Source: Salegentibacter sp.
GTDB taxonomy: Bacteria; Bacteroidota; Bacteroidia; Flavobacteriales; Flavobacteriaceae
DNA length: 64,000 nt
Assembly: GCA_024635795.1 (NCBI GenBank)
Contig: JAGXIH010000017.1
Coordinates: 248,001-312,000, forward strand
Direction of reading: 5' to 3'
The notes beneath the pieces were generated by a model, which was not told where the DNA came from, did not search any database, and saw only the letters and a list, made by a program, of their open reading frames with translations. The position numbers and the translations under genes are program-made. Of the stretch, positions 1 through 8,825 are shown one piece after another. Position 1 is the first letter of the stretch. Each line of letters starts with the position of its first letter.

Positions 1-155
1 TTTCTTAAAAAACTACCGGTTTCTCCCTTAACACCTTGTTAATTTTGGAACGAGCGTGGTTTGAATGTAATTTTTTCAAATATTATAGAACTTCTGTAAC
101 AAATCTGCATTTTCTAATACTTATACCTGTACATTAATAAATAAACCATCTAAAC

Positions 156-1481
156 ATGTTTAACAAAATTAAGCTTACTGCCTGCGCCTTACTGGTTAGC
201 GCCGCAGGAGTTGCCCAGGAGGTCGAATTCAAAGAATACGACCTGGACAATGGATTACACGTAATATTACATCAGGACAACACGGCTCCCGTAGTCACAG
301 TTGGAGTAATGTACCACGTAGGTGCTAAAGATGAAGAAAAAGGCCGCTCTGGCTTTGCTCACTTCTTTGAACACCTTTTATTTGAAGGCACCGAAAACAT
401 TGAGCGCGGTAAATGGTTTGATATTGTAGCCGCTAATGGTGGTAGCAACAACGCCAATACCACTCAAGATCGTACTTATTACTACGAAACTTTCCCTTCC
501 AACAACCTTGAACTTGGTTTATGGATGGAATCTGAAAGAATGCTTCACCCGGTTATTAACGAAGTTGGGGTAGAAACTCAAAACGAGGTAGTAAAGGAAG
601 AAAAGCGTTCTCGTATAGACAATGCGCCTTACGGAAAGATCATCTATGCCACCGGGATCAATAAATATGTTTTTGACAAGCATCCTTACAAAAACTCGGT
701 AATTGGCACGATGGAAGATCTTGACGCAGCCGAGCTTACTGAATTCAAAGCTTTCTTCGATAAGTATTACGGACCAAACAATGCCACTTTAGTAGTTGCC
801 GGTGATATTGAAATTGGAGAAACCAAAAAGATGATTAAAAAGTATTTTGCTGAAGTTCCTAAAGGAAATGAAGTAGCACGAGTTACAATTGAAGAAGAAC
901 CAATTACTGAAACTATCACTGCTACAGAATATGATAGCAACATACAAATTCCTGCAAAGTTATTTGTTTACCGCACGCCTTCTATGATAGAGAAAGATGC
1001 TTATATATTGGATATGATTTCTTCTATCCTTACCGACGGGAGAAGCTCCAGAATGTATAAGAAGATGGTAGACGAAGAAAAAACCGCACTTCAGGTATTG
1101 GCTTTCCCAAGATCTCAGGAAGATTATGGAACTTATGTAATGGGTGCTCTTGCTTTGGGTGAAACTCCCCTAGACACACTTGCAGTTTCAATGGACGAAG
1201 AAATTTACAAACTTCAAAACGAGTTGATCTCAGAAAAGGAGTATCAAAAACTTCAGAATAAGTTTGAGAACCGTTTTGTGAATTCTAACAGCAGCATACA
1301 GGGAATCGCTTCTTCACTTGCAACTTACAATGTTCTTTATGGAGATACCGATCTTATAAATGAAGAGATTGAAATCTACAGAGAGATCACAAGAGAAGAT
1401 ATTAAAAGAGTTGCCAACGAATATCTTAATGAGAACCAACGTTTGGAATTAGATTATCTTCCAGAAAGCGACAAGGAATAA
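156..1481 (+). CDS. M16 family zinc metallopeptidase, catalytic subunit
   Basis: A secreted zinc peptidase of the M16 (pitrilysin/processing peptidase) family, 441 aa. A signal peptide covers about residues 1-20. The inverted zinc motif HFFEH lies at residues 69-73 (His69, Glu72, His73), and a downstream Glu in an EVVKEEKR stretch near residue 149 is the likely third ligand. The length fits one half of the usual two-part M16 clamshell. The next gene, 17 bp downstream on the same strand, is a second M16 protein without the zinc motif, so the two probably form an active/inactive heterodimer in the periplasm. The natural substrate cannot be read from sequence; degradation of peptides or of protein fragments is the family role. 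Confidence 0.9.
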   Translation: MFNKIKLTACALLVSAAGVAQEVEFKEYDLDNGLHVILHQDNTAPVVTVGVMYHVGAKDEEKGRSGFAHFFEHLLFEGTENIERGKWFDIVAANGGSNNANTTQDRTYYYETFPSNNLELGLWMESERMLHPVINEVGVETQNEVVKEEKRSRIDNAPYGKIIYATGINKYVFDKHPYKNSVIGTMEDLDAAELTEFKAFFDKYYGPNNATLVVAGDIEIGETKKMIKKYFAEVPKGNEVARVTIEEEPITETITATEYDSNIQIPAKLFVYRTPSMIEKDAYILDMISSILTDGRSSRMYKKMVDEEKTALQVLAFPRSQEDYGTYVMGALALGETPLDTLAVSMDEEIYKLQNELISEKEYQKLQNKFENRFVNSNSSIQGIASSLATYNVLYGDTDLINEEIEIYREITREDIKRVANEYLNENQRLELDYLPESDKE

Positions 1482-1498
1482 CCTAAAAAATAAAAAGA

Positions 1499-3559
1499 AT
1501 GAAATTCAATATACTTACATTATTTATCGCCTGTTTTTTGACCACCGCGGCAATTGCACAGGTAGACCGTTCCAAACAACCGGAACCGGGACCGGCGCCA
1601 AAGATCAATCTTGGCCAGCCAGATGAATTCACATTAGACAACGGCTTAAAAGTTTTAGTAGTAGAGAATCACAAATTACCAAGGGTTTCTGCCTCTTTAA
1701 TTATAGATAATAAACCTCACGCCGAAGAAAAACCGGCCACATCTTCTCTAGTAGCTTCTTTGATGGGCACTGGAACCGAGAATATGTCTAAAGATGATTT
1801 TAATGAAGAGATCGACTTTTTAGGAGCCAATCTTAATTTTGGATCAGAAAGTGTTTACGCGAGTTCGCTTTCAAAGTTTTTCCCAAGGGTAATGGAACTT
1901 ATGGCTGAAGGAGCCTTAAGACCAAAATTCACCCAGGAAGAATTTGAAGCTGAAAAAAACAAGCAAATTGAAGGCTTAAAATCTATTGATAAAGATGTAG
2001 GTTCTATCGCAAGTCGGGTAAGTTCAGCTTTAGCCTATGGAGCTAATCACCCTTACGGGGAATTTGCTACCGTAGAAAATACTGAAAAAGTTTCTTTAGA
2101 AGACGTAAAAGGCTTTTACAACAGCTATTTTAAACCTGCCAATGCTTACCTTGTTGTAGTAGGTGATGTTAAGACTTCTGAAGTAAAGAAATTAGCTGAA
2201 AAGAATTTTGGAAACTGGGAAGCAGGTGCTCCAAACGAGCAAGACTTACCTAAGGTAGCTAATGTTAATGAAACACAAATCAACTTAGTTGATATGCCTA
2301 ACGCTGTGCAGAGTGAGCTAAGACTTCAGAATACAATAGACCTTAAAATGTCTGACGAAGATTACTTCCCTGTGTTAGTTGCAAACCAAATTCTTGGTGG
2401 TAGCTTCGGAAGTTACCTAAATATGAACCTTAGAGAAGATAAAGGTTATACCTACGGAGCTAGAACAAGTACAGGAGCCGATAAATATGCTTCAAGATTT
2501 CTTGCCCAGGCAAGTGTTAGAAACGCGGTAACCGATAGCGCAATTGTTGAGTCGCTAAAAGAGATTAGAAGAATTAAAACTGAGCCTGTAGACGCTGAAA
2601 TGCTGGAAAATGCAAAAAGTAAATTTGCCGGTGATTTCGTATTAAGGTTAGAACAGCCTTCTACCATCGCTAATTATGCACTTAACATCAAAACCAATGA
2701 TCTTTCAGATGATTTTTATGAAACTTTTCTTCAAAAAATCAATGCAGTTACCGCAGAAGATATTCAGCGTGTAGCCAACAAATATTATCAAACCAATAAT
2801 ATGAGAATTGTTGTTGCCGGTAAAGCTTCAGAAATCGCTGAAAATCTTGAAAAGATTGAATTCAACGGAAAAACACTTCCGGTTAAATATTATAACAAAC
2901 TGGGTGAAGAAGTTGAAAAACCTCAGCAAAAAGAAGTTGATGCCTCAGTAAGCGTAGAAAAAGTTTACGCCGATTATATTGAAGCCATTGGTGGTCGTGA
3001 GGCTGTGGAAGAAGTTAAAACTGTAGCAATGATTGCTGAAGCTACCGTCCAGGGAATGGCTTTAAACCTTAGCATGAAAAGAACTATGGATGGCAAGTTA
3101 AACCAGGAAGTTTCTGTTGGTGGAAATGTGATGAGTAAGCAGGTGTTTAATGGTAAAACAGGATTTGTAATGGCACAAGGCCAAAAAATTCCTTACAATG
3201 AAGATCAGATCAAGGCTGCAAAAATCGATGCCAACCCATTTCCAGAATTGGAAGTAGGTGATGCTACTCTGGAAGGAATTGAAAGCGTAGAAGGCACTGA
3301 TGCTTATGTTGTTGCCCTAAGCGAAAATCATAAAGCTTACTACAACGTAGATAGCGGTCTAAAAATGCAAACGGTACAAACCGTATCTCAGGGAGGACAA
3401 ACAATGAATGTCCCTACTGGATACAGCGATTACCGGGAAGTAGAAGGAGTGAAATTTCCTTTTATGATGACCCAGGCCGCAGGCCCGCAAACATTTGAAT
3501 TTAATGTAACTGAGATCCTGGTAAATGAAGGGGTAACAGCTGAAGATTTTGAAGAATAG
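1499..3559 (+). CDS. M16 family peptidase-like protein, zinc-free partner subunit
   Basis: A 686-aa secreted M16 homologue with a signal peptide (about residues 1-20). Two M16 domains span roughly residues 40-450. At the position of the zinc motif the sequence reads SLVAS (residues 83-87) instead of HxxEH, so it should not be catalytic. An R/Y-containing C-terminal M16 segment (around NLREDKGYTYGA) is preserved, as is usual in non-catalytic partner chains that help bind substrate. An extra C-terminal domain of about 200 residues (480-686), rich in beta-strand-like sequence, resembles periplasmic lipoprotein-like domains. It follows the catalytic M16 gene by 17 bp and ends at a strong terminator. 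Confidence 0.88.
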   Translation: MKFNILTLFIACFLTTAAIAQVDRSKQPEPGPAPKINLGQPDEFTLDNGLKVLVVENHKLPRVSASLIIDNKPHAEEKPATSSLVASLMGTGTENMSKDDFNEEIDFLGANLNFGSESVYASSLSKFFPRVMELMAEGALRPKFTQEEFEAEKNKQIEGLKSIDKDVGSIASRVSSALAYGANHPYGEFATVENTEKVSLEDVKGFYNSYFKPANAYLVVVGDVKTSEVKKLAEKNFGNWEAGAPNEQDLPKVANVNETQINLVDMPNAVQSELRLQNTIDLKMSDEDYFPVLVANQILGGSFGSYLNMNLREDKGYTYGARTSTGADKYASRFLAQASVRNAVTDSAIVESLKEIRRIKTEPVDAEMLENAKSKFAGDFVLRLEQPSTIANYALNIKTNDLSDDFYETFLQKINAVTAEDIQRVANKYYQTNNMRIVVAGKASEIAENLEKIEFNGKTLPVKYYNKLGEEVEKPQQKEVDASVSVEKVYADYIEAIGGREAVEEVKTVAMIAEATVQGMALNLSMKRTMDGKLNQEVSVGGNVMSKQVFNGKTGFVMAQGQKIPYNEDQIKAAKIDANPFPELEVGDATLEGIESVEGTDAYVVALSENHKAYYNVDSGLKMQTVQTVSQGGQTMNVPTGYSDYREVEGVKFPFMMTQAAGPQTFEFNVTEILVNEGVTAEDFEE

Positions 3560-3582
3560 TTTTTTTATTAATGTTAGAGGAT

Positions 3583-3616
3583 GAGAAAACCGGCTTAAAG
3601 GCCGGTTTTCTCTTTT
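3583..3616 (+). terminator. Intrinsic terminator after the M16 pair
   Basis: A perfect 12-bp stem, GAGAAAACCGGC (3583-3594) paired with GCCGGTTTTCTC (3601-3612), has a 6-base loop and is followed by TTTTT. It separates the plus-strand M16 genes from the convergent transporter gene. Confidence 0.9.
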
Positions 3617-4521
3617 TATATCGCTTGCTTCCTGAATTTGCTGAACAGTTTTTTAGACCGGTTCACTATAAGAACTCCTGTTAAGATCACCATGGCAGAG
3701 AACAATTGCCAGAAGCTAAAAACCTCACCATCCAAAATTCCCCAGCCAAGGGCAACCACGGGGATTGTATAAGTCACAGAGGTGGTAAATACCGGATCTG
3801 ATATCTGCACGAGCTTATTGAAAATTATCATGGCTATACCGGTACCAATTATTCCCAGAACCGCCACATAGGCTACCGATATTTGAATTTCTGTAGTAGC
3901 TATCTCTTTCTGAAAAAAGCCTGATAAAGCAAGAATAACAAATGCAGGAATGAGCAGCACTGTAAAGTTTCCGGCTGCGATTGCCAGCGGGGAAATATCG
4001 CTCATTTTAGTTTTAAGGATATTTACGTTTATCGCATAACAACCGGCGGCCATAACTACCAACAGAGAATAAAGGTAATTCTGATCTGGATTTATTTTGG
4101 CTCCACTAAGTATTAATCCAATTGCTCCAAGCAGGCCAATTCCAACCCCAATAAGTTTATTTTGGGTGAATACCGCTCTAAAAAAGAAAACGCCAAAAAT
4201 AAGCGTTAGAATTGGGGTGGTAGCATTTAATATGGAGGCGATAGCGCTGTCGATCTCGGTTTCAGCAAAAGCGAAGAAATAGACCGGAAAAAATGATCCC
4301 AGGAATCCCGAAATCACAATCCACTTCCACTGACTGGAAGAAAGCTTGCGCAGGCTTTTAAATCCTACCAGGATTAGAAAGAGGGCTGCAAAAATTATTC
4401 TAAAGGAACCTACTTCGGTGGCCGAAAGCCCAATAAGGCCTTTTTTGATCAGGATAAAAGAACTTCCCCAAACCAGGGATAGTAATAAGAGATAGATCCA
4501 TTTCAGTTTTTGGAGTGGCAT
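3616..4521 (-). CDS. EamA/DMT superfamily transporter
   Basis: A 301-aa inner-membrane protein with about ten hydrophobic segments, arranged as two EamA repeats (roughly residues 8-135 and 150-290). The early sequence WGSSFILIKKGL is typical of the drug/metabolite transporter superfamily. Members export amino acids, nucleobases, drugs or other metabolites, and the substrate is not predictable here. The gene stands alone, convergent with the M16 pair and 60 bp downstream of gldD on the same strand. The start gives a normal short cytoplasmic N-terminus with basic residues, as expected for this family. Confidence 0.88.
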   Translation of the reverse strand: MPLQKLKWIYLLLLSLVWGSSFILIKKGLIGLSATEVGSFRIIFAALFLILVGFKSLRKLSSSQWKWIVISGFLGSFFPVYFFAFAETEIDSAIASILNATTPILTLIFGVFFFRAVFTQNKLIGVGIGLLGAIGLILSGAKINPDQNYLYSLLVVMAAGCYAINVNILKTKMSDISPLAIAAGNFTVLLIPAFVILALSGFFQKEIATTEIQISVAYVAVLGIIGTGIAMIIFNKLVQISDPVFTTSVTYTIPVVALGWGILDGEVFSFWQLFSAMVILTGVLIVNRSKKLFSKFRKQAI

Positions 4522-4581
4522 ATAATTTTTGCTTTTTCAGGAGCAAAAATCGATATTAAATTATGCAAAACAACTTTTCTC

Positions 4582-5154
4582 TTACTTTTTCTCCTGCCAA
4601 CGCAGACTTTCCATCAAATGCTTCATATCCTTTTTTAGATAATTGGCCGCGGGAACAATAGAGTCAAAATTTGGTTGGCGGTTGAAGTAAACCGATCCGG
4701 TAAGAAAATGTTCAAGACTGTCGGTTAGGTAAAACTGGGCCTGGGAAGCTGCATCACCTTTAATTTCATAAAACATTCCGTAGGTGTCATGAAGCTCGTT
4801 GGTATACATATCACCTTCAATGACATCGGCCTTTATGGTGTGTTGCAAAGGCAGGTTTTGAGCATCTTTCAGCAAGGAATCCAGGTTGTTTCTAACCGGT
4901 TGATAGGTAATAAAAATCATCCCGTTCATATCCTTATATTCCAGGTTAATCCAGCAGGGTATATTATTCCTTGAGGGAGTAATAACAGCTTTTTGATTCT
5001 TTTCGAAATTGTAAGGACAATCAAGGTTTACGGGAGAATAAACGGCCTCTGTGTAATCAAGCGCCAAGAATGCCCTGGGTTTTGGTCTGGCGTCATCATT
5101 CCCACAGGCAGAGAACATGAAAGCTAAAATTATTATCACAAAGGCTAATCTCAT
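4582..5154 (-). CDS. gldD: Gliding motility lipoprotein GldD
   Basis: GldD is a lipoprotein required for gliding and for type IX secretion in Flavobacteriaceae. The 190-aa product has a lipoprotein signal ending in FSAC with the lipidated Cys at residue 17, followed by the family-like stretch starting RPKPRAFLALDY. The start codon overlaps the gldE stop as ATGA, so the two are translationally coupled. The order mutY-ssb-gldE-gldD is the one I know from Flavobacterium-type genomes. GldD works with GldB, GldH, GldJ and the GldKLMN machine, none of which are in this window. The T9SS cargo gene near 34-37 kb is a plausible client of the same export route. Confidence 0.9.
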   Translation of the reverse strand: MRLAFVIIILAFMFSACGNDDARPKPRAFLALDYTEAVYSPVNLDCPYNFEKNQKAVITPSRNNIPCWINLEYKDMNGMIFITYQPVRNNLDSLLKDAQNLPLQHTIKADVIEGDMYTNELHDTYGMFYEIKGDAASQAQFYLTDSLEHFLTGSVYFNRQPNFDSIVPAANYLKKDMKHLMESLRWQEKK

Positions 5155-6473
5155 ACAGGCATTATGCTAAGCTTGATCTGCTTGATCCGTTTATCGTCTA
5201 CCGCTTCTATGGTAAAAGTATAATTCAGGAAAAAGATCTCATCATTTTTCTTCGGAAAGCCTGCCGATATCTCCAAAAGGAAGCCTGCCAGAGTTTCAGC
5301 TTCACCTTTTTGCTCTTCAAAAGCTTCCGGATCTTCCAGCTTTATAATCCTGTAAAAATCCTTCAGAGGAGTTTTTCCCTCAAAAATAAAATTATTTTCA
5401 TCTAATTTTGAGAAGACGAGGTCTTCATCATCAAACTCATCGCTAATATCTCCAACAATCTCTTCAATTATATCTTCCAGGGAGATCAATCCGCTTGTTC
5501 CACCATACTCATCTACAACGATGGCCAGGTGATTTTTCTTATTCTTAAAATCGTTAAGCAGGTCATCAAGTTTTTTATTCTCCGGGACAAAATAAGGTTC
5601 CCGCAACAACTTTGTCCATTCAAATTTATGTTCTTCAATATAAGGCAGAAGATCTTTCACATACAGGATCCCGATGATATTATCTATATTTTCCCTGTAC
5701 ACAGGAATACGGGAATAGCCGTTTTGAATAATTTCGGGAATTATTTCCTCATAGTTTAGATTTTCGTTGAGTGCAAAAATATCCATCCTGGGGCGCATCA
5801 CCTGTTTGGTATCGGTATTCCCAAAGGAAACAATCCCCTTAAGGATTTTTTGCTCCTCCTTGCTGGTTCCTTCATCACTGGTAAGATCCAGCGCCTGCGA
5901 GAGATGATCTACATTCAAAAAGGAACGTTGTTTCCCAAGTTTGTCGTGAATAAACAAGGTAACCGATCGCATTGGTACACTAAGAGGAGAAAAGAAACTA
6001 TCAAGAAAATTAAGTGGCTGAGCCATAAAATTTGAAAACTGAACCTTATTCCGGCTGGCATAGACCTTTGGCAGAATCTCTCCAAAAAGTAAAATAAGGA
6101 AGGCCACCACTCCCACTTCTATAATAAGCTTAAAATCTACTCCCCAGAAAACGGTTCTCATCCTACCGAAAAGCTCATCGGTGAGGGTATCAAATAGCAG
6201 AACGATGGCAATGTTTATGAAATTATTAGCTACCAAAATTGTAGCCAGCAATTTCTTAGGCTTGTCTAAGAGGTTGACTACAATTTGCTGTGCTTTGCTT
6301 CTCTTCCCGTCCTCGGTAATCACATCTGCCGGGGTAAGGGAAAAGAATGCTACCTCTGCACCTGAGATAAGGGCAGAACAAAGCAGCAAAAGCAATAAGA
6401 TAATTAAACTAATTATCTGGGTGAAGTCTATAGTGGCCCAAAACAGAATTAAACTGGGAGGTTCTGAGTCCAA
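5151..6473 (-). CDS. gldE: Gliding motility-associated protein GldE (CNNM/CBS/CorC-HlyC family)
   Basis: A 440-aa membrane protein with the layout of the hemolysin C/CorC family: a transmembrane DUF21/CNNM domain (about residues 1-200, with hydrophobic stretches near 15-40, 80-100 and 115-135), a pair of CBS domains (about 205-330, including VMRPRMDIFAL and a DEYGGTSGL stretch) and a C-terminal CorC/HlyC domain (about 350-435). In Flavobacterium, GldE is encoded next to GldD and is linked to it genetically. CNNM relatives transport or sense Mg2+/Co2+, but for GldE this is unproven. It sits 21 bp after ssb and overlaps gldD by 4 bp, so the three genes are one operon. Confidence 0.9.
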   Translation of the reverse strand: MDSEPPSLILFWATIDFTQIISLIILLLLLLCSALISGAEVAFFSLTPADVITEDGKRSKAQQIVVNLLDKPKKLLATILVANNFINIAIVLLFDTLTDELFGRMRTVFWGVDFKLIIEVGVVAFLILLFGEILPKVYASRNKVQFSNFMAQPLNFLDSFFSPLSVPMRSVTLFIHDKLGKQRSFLNVDHLSQALDLTSDEGTSKEEQKILKGIVSFGNTDTKQVMRPRMDIFALNENLNYEEIIPEIIQNGYSRIPVYRENIDNIIGILYVKDLLPYIEEHKFEWTKLLREPYFVPENKKLDDLLNDFKNKKNHLAIVVDEYGGTSGLISLEDIIEEIVGDISDEFDDEDLVFSKLDENNFIFEGKTPLKDFYRIIKLEDPEAFEEQKGEAETLAGFLLEISAGFPKKNDEIFFLNYTFTIEAVDDKRIKQIKLSIMPV

Positions 6474-6494
6474 ATGCTATGGTTTTAGTTAAAC

Positions 6495-6941
6495 TTAAAA
6501 GGGAAGATCATCTTCATCTTCTTCCTGTGCAAATCTATCATTTTTTGGCTGGCTTTGTGGTTTTTGTGCCTGAGATTCCTGCGGAGCACTCCCACCTGCC
6601 TGATCTTTGGGAGTTAAAAAGGTGAATTCTGAACAGTGAATCTCAGTAGAATACTTATCGTTTCCCTGGTCATCCTGCCATTTACGGGTCTTTAGTCGAC
6701 CTTCAATGTAAACCTTATCTCCTTTCTTAAGATATTTCTCACAAATTTCTGCAGCCTTATTACGCACCACAATATTATGCCACTCGGTATTGGTAACCCG
6801 TTCCCCGGTGGTTTTGTTGGTGTAGGACTCATTTGTGGCCAGCGGAAAGCGTCCCAGCGAATTTCCACCTTCAAAATAATGCATTTTTACATCATCTCCC
6901 GTATGCCCTATCAGCATTACTTTGTTTAGCGTACCAGTCAT
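6495..6941 (-). CDS. ssb: Single-stranded DNA-binding protein
   Basis: SSB coats single-stranded DNA during replication, repair and recombination. The 148-aa protein has an N-terminal OB-fold (residues 1-105; it opens with TGTLNKVMLIGHTG and includes NTEWHNIVV), a Gln/Ser-rich linker, and an acidic tail ending EDDLPF that matches the conserved partner-binding tip. It lies between mutY and gldE on the same strand; the 119-bp gap from mutY may hold its own promoter. Association of ssb with mutY suits a repair function, and its linkage to gldE appears to be conserved synteny rather than a functional link. Confidence 0.95.
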   Translation of the reverse strand: MTGTLNKVMLIGHTGDDVKMHYFEGGNSLGRFPLATNESYTNKTTGERVTNTEWHNIVVRNKAAEICEKYLKKGDKVYIEGRLKTRKWQDDQGNDKYSTEIHCSEFTFLTPKDQAGGSAPQESQAQKPQSQPKNDRFAQEEDEDDLPF

Positions 6942-7060
6942 TTTTTTAAGTTTTATTTGAACCTCATTTAGAGGATTTATAAGTTTAAATTTATTCTAAA
7001 ATACTCAAAAATTTTGAGCAGACTAAAATTGATTGGAATAAAAGTTTCAAGACTTCTTAA

Positions 7061-8110
7061 TTAATAATCCTCAAAGCCCGATTCCTCAAGGAAATTCTGG
7101 ATCAAAACCGGAACAGGATAATTCTTAACTTTTCCTATCGGAATGCCTTTTTCATTTAAAACCTCGGCGTTAACCATCCAGAAATGAGTGTAAATATGCT
7201 GGTGGGAAAGTTTGTGCACTACAGGTTTCTCATTATATAAAACCACATTCCCTGCTGCAACCCCGGTTTCTTGCTGAATTTTTTCTTCGGAAATAAATGT
7301 TTCAGCTGTCGCCGGTTCACCGGTCTCGATGAGCGGAAATTCATAGAGTCCCTCCCAAATTCCTTTTCCTTTGCGCTGCTGAAGCATGGTTTCATTCTCT
7401 TCAGAAGAAAAAACCAAATAATTGAAATAGCGCTTTTTCACCTTCGTTTTCCTAAGCTTAACCGGCAATTCGCCGACTTTATTGTGTTTTAAAGCCAAAC
7501 AGGAATCATTAAAAGGACAGTGCTCACAATGCGGGTTTCGTGGTTTACAATGTAAGGCTCCAAATTCCATGAGACCCTGGTTGAATAACGAAGGATTCTC
7601 CCTATCGAGTAATTCCCAAGCCAACAATTTAAATTCTTTGATTCCGGCAGTTGAATTTATAGGGGTTTCAATATCAAAACACCTGGAAAGCACCCTGTAT
7701 ACATTTCCATCAACCACTGGTACGGCTTCATTAAAACAAATAGAAGCGACGGCACTGGCGGTATAATCGCCAACCCCTTTCAGGGTTTTAAGCTCCTTAT
7801 ATTTATTGGGGAAAACACCATTTAGCTCAAAAGCTACATATTTAGCGGTTTCGTGAAGGTTACGGGCACGGGAATAATAACCTAATCCCTGCCAGAGTTT
7901 AAGCACTTTTTCCTGGGATGCTTCAGCGAGATCAAAAACGGAGGGAAAAACCGCAATAAACATCAAATAATATGGTAAACCCTGTTCCACTCTGGTTTGT
8001 TGCAGCATAATTTCACTAAGCCAGATATGGTAAGGATCGGCAGTTTTGCGCCAGGGTAGATCGCGCTTATTGTTTAAATACCAATTAATCAGTATTTTAG
8101 AAAATTCCAT
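7061..8110 (-). CDS. mutY: A/G-specific adenine DNA glycosylase MutY
   Basis: MutY removes adenine mispaired with 8-oxoguanine or guanine in base-excision repair. The 349-aa protein has the catalytic Glu33 in a SEIMLQQT stretch, the helix-hairpin-helix LKGVGDYTASA, the catalytic-site Asp in VVDGNVYR, and an iron-sulfur cluster motif Cys-x6-Cys-x2-Cys-x5-Cys (HCKPRNPHCEHC onward). The C-terminal third is a NUDIX-like domain used for 8-oxoG recognition. It is divergent from the HU gene and upstream of ssb-gldE-gldD. Length and motifs are normal for the family. Confidence 0.95.
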   Translation of the reverse strand: MEFSKILINWYLNNKRDLPWRKTADPYHIWLSEIMLQQTRVEQGLPYYLMFIAVFPSVFDLAEASQEKVLKLWQGLGYYSRARNLHETAKYVAFELNGVFPNKYKELKTLKGVGDYTASAVASICFNEAVPVVDGNVYRVLSRCFDIETPINSTAGIKEFKLLAWELLDRENPSLFNQGLMEFGALHCKPRNPHCEHCPFNDSCLALKHNKVGELPVKLRKTKVKKRYFNYLVFSSEENETMLQQRKGKGIWEGLYEFPLIETGEPATAETFISEEKIQQETGVAAGNVVLYNEKPVVHKLSHQHIYTHFWMVNAEVLNEKGIPIGKVKNYPVPVLIQNFLEESGFEDY

Positions 8111-8171
8111 AGAAATTAATGTCGGGTTGCAATATTAAAAGTTTATTCCGTTATTATTTAATGAATTAGGC

Positions 8172-8203
8172 TTGAAATATTGGAGATTTAATTCTTATAT
8201 TTG
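8172..8203 (+). promoter_or_regulatory. Promoter of the HU/small-peptide operon
   Basis: The Bacteroidota -7 element TATATTTG (8196-8203) lies 21 bases after a -33-like TTG (8172-8174). Transcription should begin near 8208, giving a leader of about 45 nt. Confidence 0.7.
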
Positions 8204-8253
8204 CGCCCTTGAAAAATTAGAAACCCCAATTTATAATATTAAATAACACGAAA

Positions 8254-8544
8254 ATGACGAAAGCAGATATCGTAGCAAACATTTCAGAAAAATTAGGAAT
8301 GGAAAAAGGTGATGTTCAGGCTACTATTGAGACCTTCATGGACGAGGTTAAAACTTCACTCGAGAGTGGAGATAACGTATACTTGAGAGGATTTGGAAGC
8401 TTTGTAGTTAAAACCAGAGCCGAAAAAACCGGTAGAAATATTTCCAAAAACACTACCATCAAGATTCCAGCTCACAACATTCCGGCTTTTAAACCGGCTA
8501 AAATATTTGTTGAAGGCGTTAAGTCTAACGTTGAAGTAAAGTAA
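8254..8544 (+). CDS. HU/IHF family DNA-binding protein
   Basis: A 96-aa histone-like protein of the HU/IHF family. It shows the typical N-terminal helices (TKADIVANISEKLGM) and the beta-arm with GFGSFVVKTRAEKTGRNI followed by IPAFKPAK, which inserts into the DNA minor groove. Members bend and compact DNA and act in replication, recombination and transcription control. The sequence alone does not separate HU from IHF; flavobacterial proteins are often annotated either way. A tiny ORF for a 29-residue basic peptide follows 53 bp downstream in the same unit, which ends in a terminator. Confidence 0.92.
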   Translation: MTKADIVANISEKLGMEKGDVQATIETFMDEVKTSLESGDNVYLRGFGSFVVKTRAEKTGRNISKNTTIKIPAHNIPAFKPAKIFVEGVKSNVEVK

Positions 8545-8597
8545 ACGCCCGCAATTGCAGGTAAAAGAAAATAAGTTATTAATTAAAAACGTACACT

Positions 8598-8687
8598 ATG
8601 CCAAGTGGTAAGAAAAGAAAAAGACATAAGGTAGCTACGCACAAGCGTAAGAAAAGAAGAAGAGCTAACCGCCATAAGAAGAAGTAG
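8598..8687 (+). CDS. 29-residue highly basic peptide, ribosomal-protein-like
   Basis: An ATG ORF encoding 29 residues of which 18 are Lys or Arg and three are His (it opens MPSGKKRKRHKVATHKRK). It is too short for normal gene calling, but composition and context argue that it is real: it sits between the HU gene and RNase E/G, has its own stop, and the terminator hairpin begins exactly at that stop. From memory, nearly identical peptides occur at this locus in other Bacteroidota. The pattern of basic blocks with central His-Lys resembles the mycobacterial small-subunit protein bS22 and the C-terminus of mitochondrial mS38 (AURKAIP1/COX24 domain). That relationship is inference. Confidence 0.7.
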   Translation: MPSGKKRKRHKVATHKRKKRRRANRHKKK

Positions 8688-8707
8688 TTTTCACACTACT
8701 TTTTTTG
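8682..8707 (+). terminator. Terminator of the HU/small-peptide operon
   Basis: The stem AAGTAGT (8682-8688) pairs with ACTACTT (8695-8701) around the loop TTTCAC and is followed by a T tract. The 5' arm contains the TAG stop codon of the small peptide. Confidence 0.75.
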
Positions 8708-8736
8708 TTTAAAAAGTTCATTGAAATCGAAATCCT

Positions 8737-8766
8737 AAATCCCGCCCCTGGTGGGGGTTAAGATTT
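8737..8766. repeat. Imperfect GC-rich hairpin in the gap before RNase E/G
   Basis: AAATC (8737-8741) and GATTT (8762-8766) flank a core CCCC-TGGT-GGGG. The GC-rich core stands out in AT-rich intergenic DNA and may be a degenerate dispersed repeat. No function can be assigned. Confidence 0.4.
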
Positions 8767-8808
8767 CTTCAGGAATAAAAACCCTGTGAGAAAATAATGT
8801 TTAATCCA

Positions 8809-8825
8809 TCCCGATTACATCGGGA
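8809..8825. repeat. Perfect palindrome 15 bp before the RNase E/G start
   Basis: TCCCGAT (8809-8815), a TAC spacer and ATCGGGA (8819-8825) form a perfect 7-bp stem. In mRNA this would be a stable hairpin just upstream of the GTG start at 8841. It could be a dispersed flavobacterial palindrome or a control element for the nuclease gene. Confidence 0.6.

Noticed and set aside
1-155. Leader or RNA gene before the first M16 gene
   Set aside because: No TAnnTTTG element, hairpin or RNA-like structure could be supported; it is probably plain intergenic DNA with an unseen promoter.
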